Below are positions 50,467 to 60,170 of a stretch of 64,000 nucleotides of DNA, one piece after another. A program made the position numbers and the translations under genes. Where the stretch lies: NCBI GenBank assembly GCA_018806985.1, contig JADANN010000170.1:62001-126000 (forward strand), written 5' to 3'. The notes beneath the pieces are model-generated. The model was not told the origin of the DNA, did no database searches, and saw nothing but the letters and a program-made list of their open reading frames with translations. Within the stretch, counting starts at the first letter, position 1; every line of letters begins with the position of its first letter. The DNA is from Angiostrongylus vasorum. Taxonomy: Eukaryota > Nematoda > Chromadorea > Rhabditida > Metastrongylidae.

Positions 50467-53400
50467 CTGAAACATAAAATAAGCAAGAACGATCTCAAAA
50501 ACACAAGCGATTGACAACCGTTTAACGATTAGTTCCTCATTCACAAAAAAATGTATTGATGGACAATGTGAGTAAACATGAAAAGTCGGTTTCTCGAACA
50601 CCTTTTATCTATTGGCTGTTGTTCGGACGAATGACGGGTAAGTCAGATTCAGATGCACTCCATGTCTTCGCATAAGCTCCTTTAGTTAGAATTGATACAG
50701 AGAAAACTCCGCAGTTTAAACAATTCAAATGGAGCTGGGAATTCTCCTTCAGATTCTATCCGTAACGTTTCCCTGCAGGTTCGACGCAAGATTCATTATG
50801 CGTTGCCGAAATCGAAGTGTTCATTCCGTCTTCTAATGCATAACAGGAAAAGACGGTGATATCATGAACACCAACTGCTCATAGATCTTCATTCTCTTCT
50901 TACCTAGTTCTACTTTTCTCTCAAATCGCTCTTTCACTTCCAATGAAAGAGGTTTGAAGAAGGCAAAATTCTAGTTGTAAACTGTTGTACAGCTAACGAA
51001 GGATCTCTATGTGCTGAGTGTGGTGTCATGCCTGTCTACAGCTTCCAAGACCGGTTCTGCCTCAAATGAATCGAAGTAGCTCGTGAAACTGAGACGATCT
51101 GGTCCTATGGAAAATTGCTGAGTTTCGTTATCGTGTGGACTTAATCTATTGTATTGAGTCCTTTTCGAAATCCCGCTTGTCCGTTTGTTTTCTTCGTATA
51201 ATTTTCAGTCAGTTCTGTTGAGGATGACTCCAGAAAAAATGTATGTAACATACAAAAGACGGATTACGTGAGAGCTACCACTGTCGTCTTACATAAAATA
51301 AGGAGCTGTTGGTGTTCAATCCACTGGGTATTTTGATGAGTAATGCAAGCCAGTATATTGACGGGCAGTAGCAGAAGATTCTACAGGTAGTTTCAGATTA
51401 TCGTGCCTGATTCTGTTGGAATCAGGTGGTGCAAAGCTCCTTTAAGTTCAACGACAGAGCTCTTCGGACTTCGAAGACAGAACAATTAATATAACATGTT
51501 CACCTTCACTGATCCGTAGTGGGGGAATGCAGCGGCTAAACGTGGCTGTTGGAGAGGTCGATGAAATTATAAATGAACTTCTGTCTGCACTGACCTTCTA
51601 GTAGGCCTGTACGACAATCTTGGTCATGTAATCGGGAAAAGTCTAAAAAGAGTTTGGGATACTCTTTCACAAATTGGTGACTACTTACGGTGCGTGAAGC
51701 TCCACGTTGGTGTGTCATCAAAAGAATTATTTCAGATAGACGACTTTATATGGCATTCATTCTTCACTTTCTTATCAATGCTGTGAAGATACTAAATGCA
51801 CCGGTAGGTATTCTCATCGATATCGTCGATAATGGTACCCTTTTTAAAAGCCCGTCAAAAAATAAACAAACCCCAGTTTGTGATGGGTTTAGGATCCTGT
51901 TCCCTGAATTTGGACGCTTTTCCTATTCTGTAAAAAAGGAACCCTGCGCTGATATTCGGTACTTCCATCCTGTGCGCAACTTTAGCACAATGATAGCAAT
52001 GTTCAGGTAAAATCTTTTATTTATAACGATGTTCCAGGGGTATTGAAAATTCGAGTTACCAAGAATAACGGTATTCCTCGTCATGCCAAAATTAGACAGC
52101 TTCTAAACTGTACATCGCATTCCAATGCACAAGTGCTGTTATGAAGTTTTCAGGTACAAAATGTAAAAGTGGCACATTGTCAACAGTGTGTTAAATAAGC
52201 ACTGAGCCAACTAATAATTTCTCTTTTTGATACAATGGAAAACAGATGCAATATATTTCATTTCTATATCGCTAGGATTTCTGGAAGAATGATGACCATG
52301 ACCAGAAAAACTTACCATCATTTCCATAATCTCTTTGAGAGCCTTCCACTTCTTCGATTTTAATAAGGCTTTGTAAACTTCGCTTATCAGACCTTTAGGA
52401 AGCATATGAAACTTGGACTTAAGAATACAATCAACGGGTTGTACCTGAAAATAACACATATCACCTGTTTTGAAGCTATCCAACTCTTAAAACAGAGGGA
52501 ATTTTTCCCCTCTGTTTTAAGAGTTGGATAGCTTCAAAAAAGACGGGTGGTCGCTAAAGACAGCGTTGGGCAGGAAACTAGCTAAGAAAAAAGCGGAGCG
52601 AGGGCCTCGGTGGTGCAGTGTCTAATACGCGAACCCCGGAAAACATAATCGTGGACCCCGCCGTGAAAATTATATTAGACAGCAAGTAAAAAACAAAAAA
52701 GCTAACATTTATAATAAATGAAATTCTACAGAATATAGAAGTGGATCAGTTACAGCGAGTTAGAGAACAGGACAAAATGCTTGTATTCTAAAGTACCTCC
52801 ATTCGATTCGGTGGTTTCGAAAGATGGAACATTTTCAGTTCGAACATTCGCTTTACATCCATGCGACCACCGTCCTTCATCAATGGCCACGCATTTCGTT
52901 TGCAATCAGGATTGATACAACTCTTCAATTTTATGCAGTTAAATAAAACTTTCAGAAATTTAACTATTTAGGGAGAGTCAACAACGTATGGAAGGGTTTT
53001 TGAGTATATCTGCCCAATCGTAATGGAGATAGGGAGAAAGGAACCATATGGCGCCACCATTCTTTGAACATATTAACTACAACGAACAAAGCGGTTGGAA
53101 TTAATCAACTGTTAAATGATGCTTCATGCACCACCCTATTCGTAGCATCTTAGAGGTGTTCGGATACGTTTCTAACCTATACAATAATTTTTACTGGGTC
53201 AGTGATATATTAAGTCAATGTTTTTATCTTGTTAAACAAGACTGATACCAATTTATTAACTCCGAAGTGATGGAGATGGTTGGAGAGGTGGAATGAGCCG
53301 GAGTGGATGGATAGCACAATATGCGGGAACGAACCAAAGACCACATGTGGGTTGGAAGCCACCCATAATCATTGCACTATACACGTCCCAAAATTAATGG

Positions 53401-53604
53401 ACTAAGTAAGACAGTACAACAATTGGCAAAACTCGACATAAGGTGTGAACATGTGAAATAAAATTACCTCGATGATTTTCTCACAATTAGTGGTCGACAA
53501 TGGACCATAGATATGATGACACATCTTCAGAATGCAGAGTAGTTCCGGTAAATGCCGTACTTCATCGCTCCACAAACTAATACAAGTATTTTTCATTTTT
53601 TATC
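50314..53604 (-). CDS. Unrecognised protein-coding gene B, 178 codons, 4 exons
   Basis: The exons in transcript order are 53596-53468, 52922-52797, 52444-52316 and 50466-50314, all phase 0, totalling 178 residues plus TGA at 50316-50314. The start is MKNTCISLWSDEVRHLPELL, followed by HHIYGPLSTTNCEKIIE, then a Cys-containing segment SCINPDCKRNAWPLMKDGGR, DVKRMFELKMFHLSKPPNRM, a helical VYKALLKSKKWKALKEIMEM, and the C-terminus AILTVPDVIKINGDYLELSN ending ITDLDI. I do not recognise the family. Codon use, clean phases and good splice sites argue that it is real. TTTTTCAG lies 8 nt upstream of the ATG, so it could be trans-spliced. Alternatively it is the 3' half of gene A, entered through a TTAG acceptor at 53577. 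The last intron contains an RTE-B fragment. Confidence 0.72.
51000..52018 (-). mobile_element. RTE-B LINE fragment in gene B intron 3
   Basis: Collinear with 26990-28000 of the RTE-B copy: TCAAATGAATCGAAGTAGCT with GAAACTGAGACGATC, GTTGAGGATGACTCCAG, CTTGGTCATGTAATCGGGAA, and CTCATCGATATCGTCGATAA. Heavily mutated. Confidence 0.65.
52316..52444 (-). CDS. Gene B exon 3
   Basis: 43 codons VQPVDCILKSKFHMLPKGLI to KEIMEMM; acceptor TTATTTTCAG, donor ATG|GTAAGT. Confidence 0.8.
52468..52539. repeat. Perfect 32-bp inverted repeat (hairpin)
   Basis: The arm 52468-52499 (TTTTGAAGCTATCCAACTCT then TAAAACAGAGGG) is exactly reverse-complemented at 52508-52539 around an 8-nt spacer. It lies 24 bp upstream of the gene B exon 3 acceptor and abuts a SINE-1-like insertion. 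Confidence 0.9.
52590..52695 (+). mobile_element. SINE-1-like tRNA-derived copy, degenerate
   Basis: AGGGCCTCGGTGGTGCAGTG then TCTAATACGCGAACCCCGGA and ATCGTGGACCCCGCC (A- and B-box-like), in gene B intron 2. Confidence 0.55.
52797..52922 (-). CDS. Gene B exon 2
   Basis: 42 codons SCINPDCKRNAWPLMKDGGR to LSKPPNRME; donor GAG|GTACTT. The acceptor (ATTGAAG) is weak, so the 5' edge may lie slightly upstream; the open frame extends to LFNCIKLK. Confidence 0.65.
53100..53395 (-). mobile_element. Very degenerate SINE-2-like copy in gene B intron 1
   Basis: GCATCTTAGAGGTGTTCGGA-type, ACCTATACAATAATTTTTAC and GGTCAGTGATATATTAAGTC follow the order of SINE-2 (reverse) landmarks at low identity. Confidence 0.35.
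53468..53596 (-). CDS. Gene B exon 1
   Basis: 43 codons ending TTNCEKIIE at GAG|GTAATT. An in-frame stop directly upstream of the ATG (after TTTTTCAG) supports initiation here if the exon is trans-spliced. Confidence 0.7.
53577..53604 (-). CDS. Gene A putative terminal exon 7
   Basis: Completes Arg, then IKNEKYLY and TAG. It overlaps the start of gene B in another frame. Confidence 0.35.
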
Positions 53605-56600
53605 CTGAAAAAGAAACAAACTTTTAGAGGTGGTCGATTCGGACTTTTTTTTCCTAAAACCAAGATTGATTTTCTAATCTTCAACAAAGTAAATTAGTAG
53701 TTTATCTCACAAACTATTTTTCTAACAATTTCGAATTTTCTTCTATGTTCATAGTACTAAAGCGGACTTCTTATATTCATCATACCTCATGTGTTCAGTA
53801 GAAATCTCTTCCTCTTCCAAAGACGGTGCAGAAGACTGTTGCGATTCTAAAAAAATGACTAACTATTAAAAATTCTATAGAAGATGGCGACGGCTGACCT
53901 CATATAACTAACCATGAGCCTCAGCCACTGAAGGTGATACCTCACGGACATCGTGAGCGTTCCAGTCTGTATATCTTTCTTCAATAATATCTTCCTCTTC
54001 TGAAGAAGAAGAAGAAGAAGAAGAAGAAGAAGAATAAGAAGAAGAAGAAGAAGAGGAAGAAGAAGAAGAAGATTTTGCGTGATTTTCCTCTGACTGGTTG
54101 GAGTCATACAAGGTTGTTAATGTTAAACTTTCCAATCGATTTCTTTCCAGATCTTCGTTGAGATATGGTGAGGATTCGACCATGATTTTCCCTCCGTATA
54201 CCATCTGTTCATACCTATGACCAGAACTGATTTTTAATCTCCAAGCAAGAAAATTAATCGCCAATCTCATAAACTATTTTTCTAAAGAATTTCCATGTTC
54301 ACAGAACTAAAGCGGACTTCCTATATTCATCATACCTCATGTGTCCAGTAGAAATCTCTTCCTCTCCCAAAGACGGTGCAGAAGACTGTTGTGATTCTGA
54401 AAAATGACTAACTATTAAAAAATTCTATAGAAGATGGCGACGGCTGACCTCATATAACTAACCATGAGCCTTAGCCACTGAAGGTGATACCTCACGGACA
54501 TCATGAGCGTTCCAGTCTGTATATCTTTCTTCAATAACATCTTCTTCTTCTTCTTCTTCTTCTTCTTCTTCTTCAGAAGAAGAAGAAGAAGAAGAAGAAG
54601 AAGATCTTCTTGCGTGATTTTCCTCTGATTGGTTGGAATCACACAATGTTATTAATTTTAAACTTTCTGATAGGTTTCTTTCCAGATCTTCGTTGACTTG
54701 AAGTTTGTTCGAGTGACACTCTATTTGAAGATATGGTGAAGGTTCGACCATGATTTTCCGTCCGTATACCATCTGTTCATACCTATGAGCAAAACTGATT
54801 TTTTAATCTCCAAGCAAGGAAATTAGTCGTCTATCTCACAAACTACTTTTCTAAAGAATTTCAATGTTCATAGAACTAAAACGGATTTCCTGTATTCATC
54901 ATACCTCCTTCTTCCTCTTTCAAAAAATCTAGAAATCTCTTCCTCTTCCAAAGACGGTCCAGAAGACTGTAGTGATTCATGAGCCTGAGGCACTGAAGGT
55001 GATATCTTATGGACATCGTGAGCGTTCCAGTCTGTATATCTTTCTTCAATAATATCTTCCTCTGAAGAAGAAGATCTTTCTGAGTGATTTTTCCCCGAGT
55101 GGTTGCAGTCATACGAGGCTGTTAACTTTACACTTTCCAATCGTTTTCTTTCCTGATCTTCACTGTCTTGACGTTTGATCGAGTGACAGTCTAGTTGAAG
55201 ATATGGTGAGGGTTCGACCATGAATTCCCCTCCATATACCATATGTTCACTCCCATGTTGCATCGTTTCATTATTTAAATCCAGTTCGAAAAGCACTGGA
55301 AGTTCTGGTGATATGTTCGAATTTTGCCTTTCTCTAGTAGGTGTTTCATCTTCAAAACAGGAGACGAACGAATCTCCACAACCTTCTTCCAGTAAGCCTT
55401 CACTATCAAATGAATGATAAAAAGAAGACGTTTCTGACGCATCGCAGTAGACGGAGGCGTTTTCATCGATTACCTGAAACACTGTGTAGAAAAAAACGTA
55501 ACAACTACTTTAAAGTGAATGATGTTCGTGTTCAACATACATCCTTCATACACAATACATCTCTAATTTGTTGTTACTGAGGAAGACACAATTCTTCATA
55601 CACCTCTAAACTCTTGGATAAAGAAAGCGGTATTTATACAAAAACAGCCACAGATCGGTGCGATATGGGAAGGAGATCTATGTAGCGAACCCCCTGAAGT
55701 GATGAGCGACATCGGTGAATTCAGCATACGCGTCATAATGGTTTGGGTTCACAATATAAACTATCATAAGTCGCAAACACTACTAATTGATCTCTCATCG
55801 TTTTCGCTCTGATGCTATGATGAAAATTACTCGTCAAAACAACTGAAGGATAAAATGGTCGCCGTTCATCAATGTCTGAAGGATGCGCTATGTATTCGGC
55901 TCCATTCGTAACATTGTAGAGGTGAATAATTGTGCATTTGGTGCACACAATGACATCCCAAGATCTGCCGAAACAACATGATAGCAATTTTTTTTCATCG
56001 TCCTAGACAATTGTGGTACTAATTTACCATCCTCGGAAAGACAGAGTGGTGGTTGGCACACGGCGTTAAGTCAATGCGATGAGCATGTGCATGCTGCGCG
56101 GTACCTCTGAGTACTGCACTGTACGTCAAATGTGTTTGTGCCCTGACTCGAGAGTTCACAATCTTCCTTCATGGGATGGAAAAAAAAACAAAACAAGAAG
56201 ACATAACGATGCAAAGATTGGCGGACATGTTCAGACCCAATCATCCGTAGAAATACCATAGGAAAGGCCTTTCTGAATTCTGGCAGAGAAGAAAGAACAC
56301 TCAAAATACTGAGAAAAAATTTGCGTAGACAGCACAATGCATCCAACAGGGTGAATTATCTGGTTTTAGGAAATTAATGCTAAATAACGACTCCATATTA
56401 ACGCAGTTTTTCTCGTACAGCAAACATTGCCGGGTTAACGAGCATTCGTGCGGTACAGATTCCGTCTCGGTGCGACAACGAAGACTCCACATCGAGAACA
56501 GGAAGAACTATGGATCACCGATTCGGATCATCGGCTCTGATGAAGACGAAAACACTGTAGCCGAATAGAACTAATTTATCAACTTCGTGTAAGCTCAACA

Positions 56601-57728
56601 ATTTAAAAACATGTTGATTAAGCAGCAATGTTTAGTCGAACGTGTCACCAGATAATGAATGAAACTAGGCTTTAAAGAAAACGACTGTTGCTGGTAGAAT
56701 ATAGCAGCAAAATAGTTGTGTAGTCGCTTAATTTTCAAAAACGATCAGTTTACTGTTCCGTGTCATCTTCTAATGGACGCCTTTAGCGCAGTGATTGGAG
56801 CAGCCTTGTAATACACATATGATCGTTGGTTCGACCCCACGTTCCGGGCTCACCAAGCCTTCCACCACTGCGGAGTGGGCAAATTGATATAAATCTTGTC
56901 TAGAGGGAAAGGGAACGTATCAGTACGCCATCGTAAATCGTTGCATAGGTCAGACATGCAGTTAATCACCTCCAACGATACTTAATGAAGTCGAATGCAT
57001 TGCATATCCTTCAGGGATTGATCAACGCCGAGATCTTTATCTCTTTATACTTCTACCATGTTTCATGCCTACATGCATCTAAACCATATAACTGAAGGAA
57101 TATTTATTACCACAGAATAATTCAAAGGATCGACTTTCTGTGAACCTCGACGTAATAGTCGATATACCTGTATATTTGTTCTTATGAACTGCCCTTTTTT
57201 TAGCGGACGCAGGTTAGTATAGGTGTTCTTATTGTTGTTGCTATTATTATTGTTCAACAATGGCTGACGTTTCGCCGACTTAGCCTTCCTCAGAGCCCTG
57301 CCGTTGGACCACCCGTGTGTTGTTCACGAGGGATCATTGTTGAAAAACGACAGCAACAACAAATAAGACCATCTATACCAGCCTCACTTCTGCTAAAAGA
57401 AGGGCAATTCGTAAGAACAAATGTACAGATATATTACCAGAGAATGCTTACCGCTTTTGAAAATCGAGCATACTCGCCGCTGTGGCCAGAGTGCAGCAGT
57501 TAACAAAGAAAAATGTGTGGTCACTTAGACACAAAAATTTTCTGGAAACAGAAAAAATGATAAAAAAAAAGAAAGCAATATTAAGGAACTGACACTCAGG
57601 TAATCTGTGGATGTGTTAAGCATTTGCTCTTCATTAAGTGAACTGCTTTCACATGGCGAAGCATAGCAGGAAGATGTTGTTGAGATTTGATCACCATCGT
57701 TATATAGTACAGTTTCATCGTCGTTCAT
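53577..57728 (-). CDS. Unrecognised gene A with three tandem exon cassettes, 7 exons
   Basis: The exons in transcript order are 57728-57594, 55473-54905, 54782-54463, 54396-54336, 54214-53913, 53846-53786 and 53604-53577, totalling 1476 nt, in frame, 491 residues. The protein is acidic and Ser/Glu-rich. After a unique N-terminus (MNDDETVLYNDGDQISTTSS, FDSEGLLEEGCGDSFVSCFE) it has three copies of a unit of about 120 residues. Unit landmarks are MVYGG.(F/I)MVE(P/S)SPYL, (D/E)LER..(L)ES.KLT, a poly-Ser tract, then EEDIIEERYTDWNAHDV and SPSV..AHES(L/Q)QSS.PSL. Most of it is likely intrinsically disordered; no known domain was seen. An alternative TTAG acceptor at 53577 would join it in frame to gene B (654 residues). 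Exon 1 has a CTTCAG acceptor just upstream of its ATG. Confidence 0.62.
53605..53612 (-). promoter_or_regulatory. TTTTTCAG splice acceptor shared by gene A terminal exon and gene B start
   Basis: The strongest nematode-type acceptor in the interval. Used in cis it ends gene A after RIKNEKYLY; used in trans it would place a spliced leader 8 nt before the gene B ATG. Confidence 0.5.
53786..53846 (-). CDS. Gene A exon 6 (cassette 3, part b)
   Basis: ESQQSSAPSLEEEEISTEHM; same length and phases as exon 4. Confidence 0.6.
53913..54214 (-). CDS. Gene A exon 5 (cassette 3, part a)
   Basis: RYEQMVYGGKIMVESSPYLN, a poly-Ser tract, EEEDIIEERYTDWNAHDVRE to SVAEAH; same splice pattern as exon 3. Confidence 0.62.
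54001..54075. repeat. (GAA)n microsatellite in coding exon
   Basis: About 22 near-perfect GAA units, read on the minus strand as a poly-Ser-encoding (TCT/TCC) stretch in gene A. Confidence 0.85.
54336..54396 (-). CDS. Gene A exon 4 (cassette 2, part b)
   Basis: Acceptor TTTTTCAG; encodes ESQQSSAPSLGEEEISTGHM; donor GAG|GTATGA. Confidence 0.62.
54463..54782 (-). CDS. Gene A exon 3 (cassette 2, part a)
   Basis: RYEQMVYGRKIMVEPSPYLQ to SPSVAKAH; contains poly-Ser then poly-Glu runs from (GAA)n/(TTC)n. Donor CATG|GTTAGT. Confidence 0.62.
54540..54605. repeat. (TTC)n/(GAA)n mirrored microsatellite in coding exon
   Basis: (TTC)11 directly followed by (GAA)9 through TTCAGAA. On the minus strand it encodes poly-Ser then poly-Glu. 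Confidence 0.85.
54905..55473 (-). CDS. Gene A exon 2 (unique N-part plus cassette 1, intronless)
   Basis: 189 codons from VIDENASVYCDASETSSFYH to SRFFERGRR; acceptor GTTTCAG, donor GAG|GTATGA. The cassette here is uninterrupted where cassettes 2 and 3 have an intron. Confidence 0.65.
55845..56065 (-). mobile_element. Degenerate SINE-2 copy in gene A intron 1
   Basis: GTTCATCAATGTCTGAAGGA, TGCGCTATGTATTCGGCTCC, CATTGTAGAGGTGAATAATT and TTACCATCCTCGGAAAGACA follow the SINE-2 reverse order. Confidence 0.6.
56370..56640. mobile_element. Penelope-derived miniature element
   Basis: GATTCGGATCATCGGCTCTG then ATGAAGACGAAAACACTG (CTGATGA core with imperfect remainder) and CAACTTCGTGTAAGCTCAAC. Confidence 0.5.
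56770..57052 (+). mobile_element. SINE-2 copy in gene A intron 1
   Basis: TTTAGCGCAGTGATTGGAGC, GATCGTTGGTTCGACCCCAC (clear B box GGTTCGACCC), AATCACCTCCAACGATACTT and CAGGGATTGATCAACGCCG. Confidence 0.82.
57110..57405. mobile_element. Miniature inverted element with hammerhead-like core
   Basis: Outer arms GTTCTTATGAACTGCCCTTT and AAGGGCAATTCGTAAGAACA; inner minus-strand core CTGAGGA / GGCTAAGTCGGC / GAAACGTCAGCC at about 57266-57296. AACCTCGACGTAATAGTCGA at the left end. Confidence 0.65.
57594..57728 (-). CDS. Gene A exon 1
   Basis: 45 codons from MNDDETVLYNDGDQISTTSS to NTSTDYLS; donor AGT|GTCAGT (or two bases earlier, CTGA|GTGTCA). Confidence 0.55.
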
Positions 57729-57739
57729 GGCAGAATTAT

Positions 57740-58540
57740 ACTGAAGTAGTCAAAACTTTGAATCGGAAAATAAATCGCAGATAAATAAATGTCTCCATAG
57801 ATAAGTTACTATTGCACTACGGTGCGCCAAAGCATGGAGAATACGATGTGTCACTGGACAGAAAAAAAGTCCGAAAACAAAACGACAAGTACAAACAAAA
57901 ACAATCCACGTATCGGTCAAATTGTGATGGAGGTGAAACGATATACCGTACACTGAGAGCAAGCTGTTGTGATAAGGATTATCAGCTGGAAAGCGTTTCG
58001 TTTTCTAAGAACACTTACGTCTTCTATCGATAAGCAAGCCTTTTTGGTACTCACGTAAAGATTAGGTTTCTGAGGTCAACAAAAGTTTTAAGACAAGAAG
58101 AACAACAAATGACACTTGACCCTAGATCAACAAACGATCACACTTCATCAGCAAGAAACCGACTTTCAACACAACTTTTAACCCTCTTATAATAACAATG
58201 TTTCTTAAGAAAACAATTTCCACACTATCGTTTAATTTCGTATCTACGAGAAGATTAGACGATACCATTGTGTTGATAAATCAGGTAAATCAACAACAAT
58301 TAAGGCAATAGTTCATCAACAACCGCTGCGATCTCTGTAAAACCTTCTGATTTCTTATTTGAGAACTTTATACAAGACTATAGAGAGGATATTATCACCA
58401 AAAACTTTTTCCGAACGAAGTCTCTTTTAAGATACTTCTGTTTTATTTATTTTACATGACCCGTCATCACTTCTACTGTGCGCATCTTAGCAATGTGAGT
58501 GAGTTAAGTCAAAAAAAATAACGCTGAGGTATGGTCCGAG
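57740..58540. other. Upstream of gene A, nothing recognised
   Basis: The probable promoter region of gene A, with no motif I can assign. A SINE-3-like tail fragment (TTTTACATGACCCGTCATCA) is seen at 58449-58475. Confidence 0.35.
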
Positions 58541-58559
58541 CTCACGCGTGGTAACGAGG

Positions 58560-58962
58560 TGTTCGTCCCTTCAGTTCATTTCCAGATTTTTGAAATTTAC
58601 TCAAAACGCTTCAAGACTTTTGTGTGATGATGCATGGGATTCCTGTCTAAGGACTGTGATGACCTTTATTTCATAATCTCTGTTATGAATCTGTGTCTTA
58701 TGCTTATGCCAGTGGAGTGCTTTGTTTGACCTTAAATCTTCATCTAAGTCTTCTTTTATGCGAATGAAGAGCGGTCTACCCGTTGGCCAATGTGTTTGTC
58801 CCCATATGCTTTACAAAAGGTAAGGTACACAATACCCAAACTCATGCAATCACTGTCTCTACCGTCAGTGCAAATTATGCGAGTGCATGTTGTACGAAGG
58901 CGTCCATGCAAGCAGTTGCAGACTAATTGACGATGTAGCGCGTTTGGTGGCAGTTTCATCAC
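58560..58962 (-). pseudogene. GIY-YIG C-terminus of Penelope-like element
   Basis: Minus strand: RTTCTRIICTDGRDSDCMSL then GIVYLTFCKAYGDKHIGQRV (GIY/YIG-type motifs as GIVY and HIG), followed after a stop by LHWHKHKTQIHNRDYEIKVI, a LRQES, HKSLEAF and NFKNLEMN remnant. This matches the order of the Penelope endonuclease tail. At least two stops; dead. Confidence 0.72.
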
Positions 58963-59214
58963 TGATACTGACTTCTACAGACCAATTTCTATGGATTGCC
59001 GCTTTTTAAGCATCGCCTTACCGCTGTACATACTTCGATGAACAAGAATAGAAGTTGGAACAAGATTCTGTTTTTTGTTAAAGCTTATCGTTTGGAGACT
59101 TGGGCTTTCCTCTAAATTTATCCTCGAAGACCTATTGTTTGGCTATTAGAAATGGCTATTTGCTGCACCCAGTTAGGGCATTCCTCCTTCTGCTCTCCTC
59201 GTGTGAACACATTA

Positions 59215-60170
59215 GAGACTGTATTTCTTGATGAGCAAACACGATGTTGGTATTACAGTATTTATTCTTCCACAATAGCTGACATCTAGCCGATCTCGCC
59301 TTCTTTAGAGTCTGGAAAGGTCAAACTGATATGCAATCCACTCAGCTAAACACTTCATAACCTAAGCAGACAATACTTCATACATAAGTTTTCATTCGTA
59401 TAATAAACAGATTCTTTTAAACGCCCACCGATTTGTTCTTTGCAGGTTTTTCCAGTTAATTTGTGGAGACCAGCCGCACAGAGTATAACATGGGCGAGAA
59501 ATGTGCCCTAATTCAGGTCATGGAATCCGACTGAGGTATGGCGTTAGGTCACACGCGATCACAAGACACTACTTCTAACGCTCCATTTTTGGATCTTTGC
59601 AATTAATCCAGAACGATCCAAGAGTTTTACGCGCTGTTTTTTGTTTCCATAGAAGGATGACAGAGATTTCGAAGTAAAAGTTACTACCCTCACAAAGGAA
59701 TCCAAAACATCAGCGCATAAAACTCTCAAGCGTTTCGGAATAATTTCAAAAATCCCAAAATGAACCGTAAGCAGATGTACGATCATGACTACAGGTGATC
59801 AACCGCCATACTTCAGTCTGATTCTCTGATCTGAGCCAGGCACATTCCTCGTCCATATAATACTCTGTGGGTCGTCTCCATCAAATTACTGGACGACTTA
59901 CAAAGAATAAACTGGTGGGTGTTTGGAAAAAGCTGTTTATGCGAATGGAAATTTATATGTTATGTTCTGTCTGCGTAGGTTATGAAAGTTTCCGGCTGAG
60001 TAGATTATATATCAGTTTGAGCTTCCTAAGTCCTGAAGAAGGCGAAACCATCGAAACATCAGCTATTGTGTATTAATAAATGCTGTAACACCAAGCTCGT
60101 GTTTCCTCACCAAGAACGAGAGTGAATTATTGATCAATTTCCGAGGTTAAAAGAAAGCCGGTCTTGGGAT
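59215..60170 (+). mobile_element. Penelope-like remnant flanked by inverted pLTR-like arms
   Basis: The left arm (59215-59480, CAATAGCTGACATCTAGCCG to ACGCCCACCGATTTG) is inverted relative to the right arm (59810-60110, CTGGTGGGTGTTTGGAAAAA to CATCAGCTATTGTGTATTAA). The centre at about 59658-59790 encodes DRDFEVKVTTLTKESKTSAH then KTLKRFGIISKIPKMNRKQM, the Penelope C-terminal segment. The right arm carries a hammerhead-like fold at 59995-60063. Confidence 0.72.
59994..60064 (+). ncRNA. Hammerhead-ribozyme-like fold in pLTR-like arm
   Basis: Stem III GCTGAG/CATCAGC (59995-60000 with 60057-60063, one bulged A at 60058), cleavage triplet GTA at 60000-60002, stem I GATT/AGTC (60003-60006 with 60029-60032), core CTGAAGA at 60033-60039 and core GAAA at 60053-60056. 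Stem II in this copy is imperfect. The order matches the hammerhead topology known in Penelope-like elements. Activity cannot be judged from sequence. Confidence 0.5.

Larger units (their letters stand above)
53780..55110. repeat. Tandem segmental triplication of about 570 bp unit
   Basis: Units at about 53765-54290, 54300-54840 and 54870-55250 share exon and intron sequence, for example AAAGCGGACTTC/AAACGGATTTC followed by ATTCATCATACCTC at 53761, 54310 and 54882, and GTGAGCGTTCCAGTCTGTAT in each. Confidence 0.88.
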
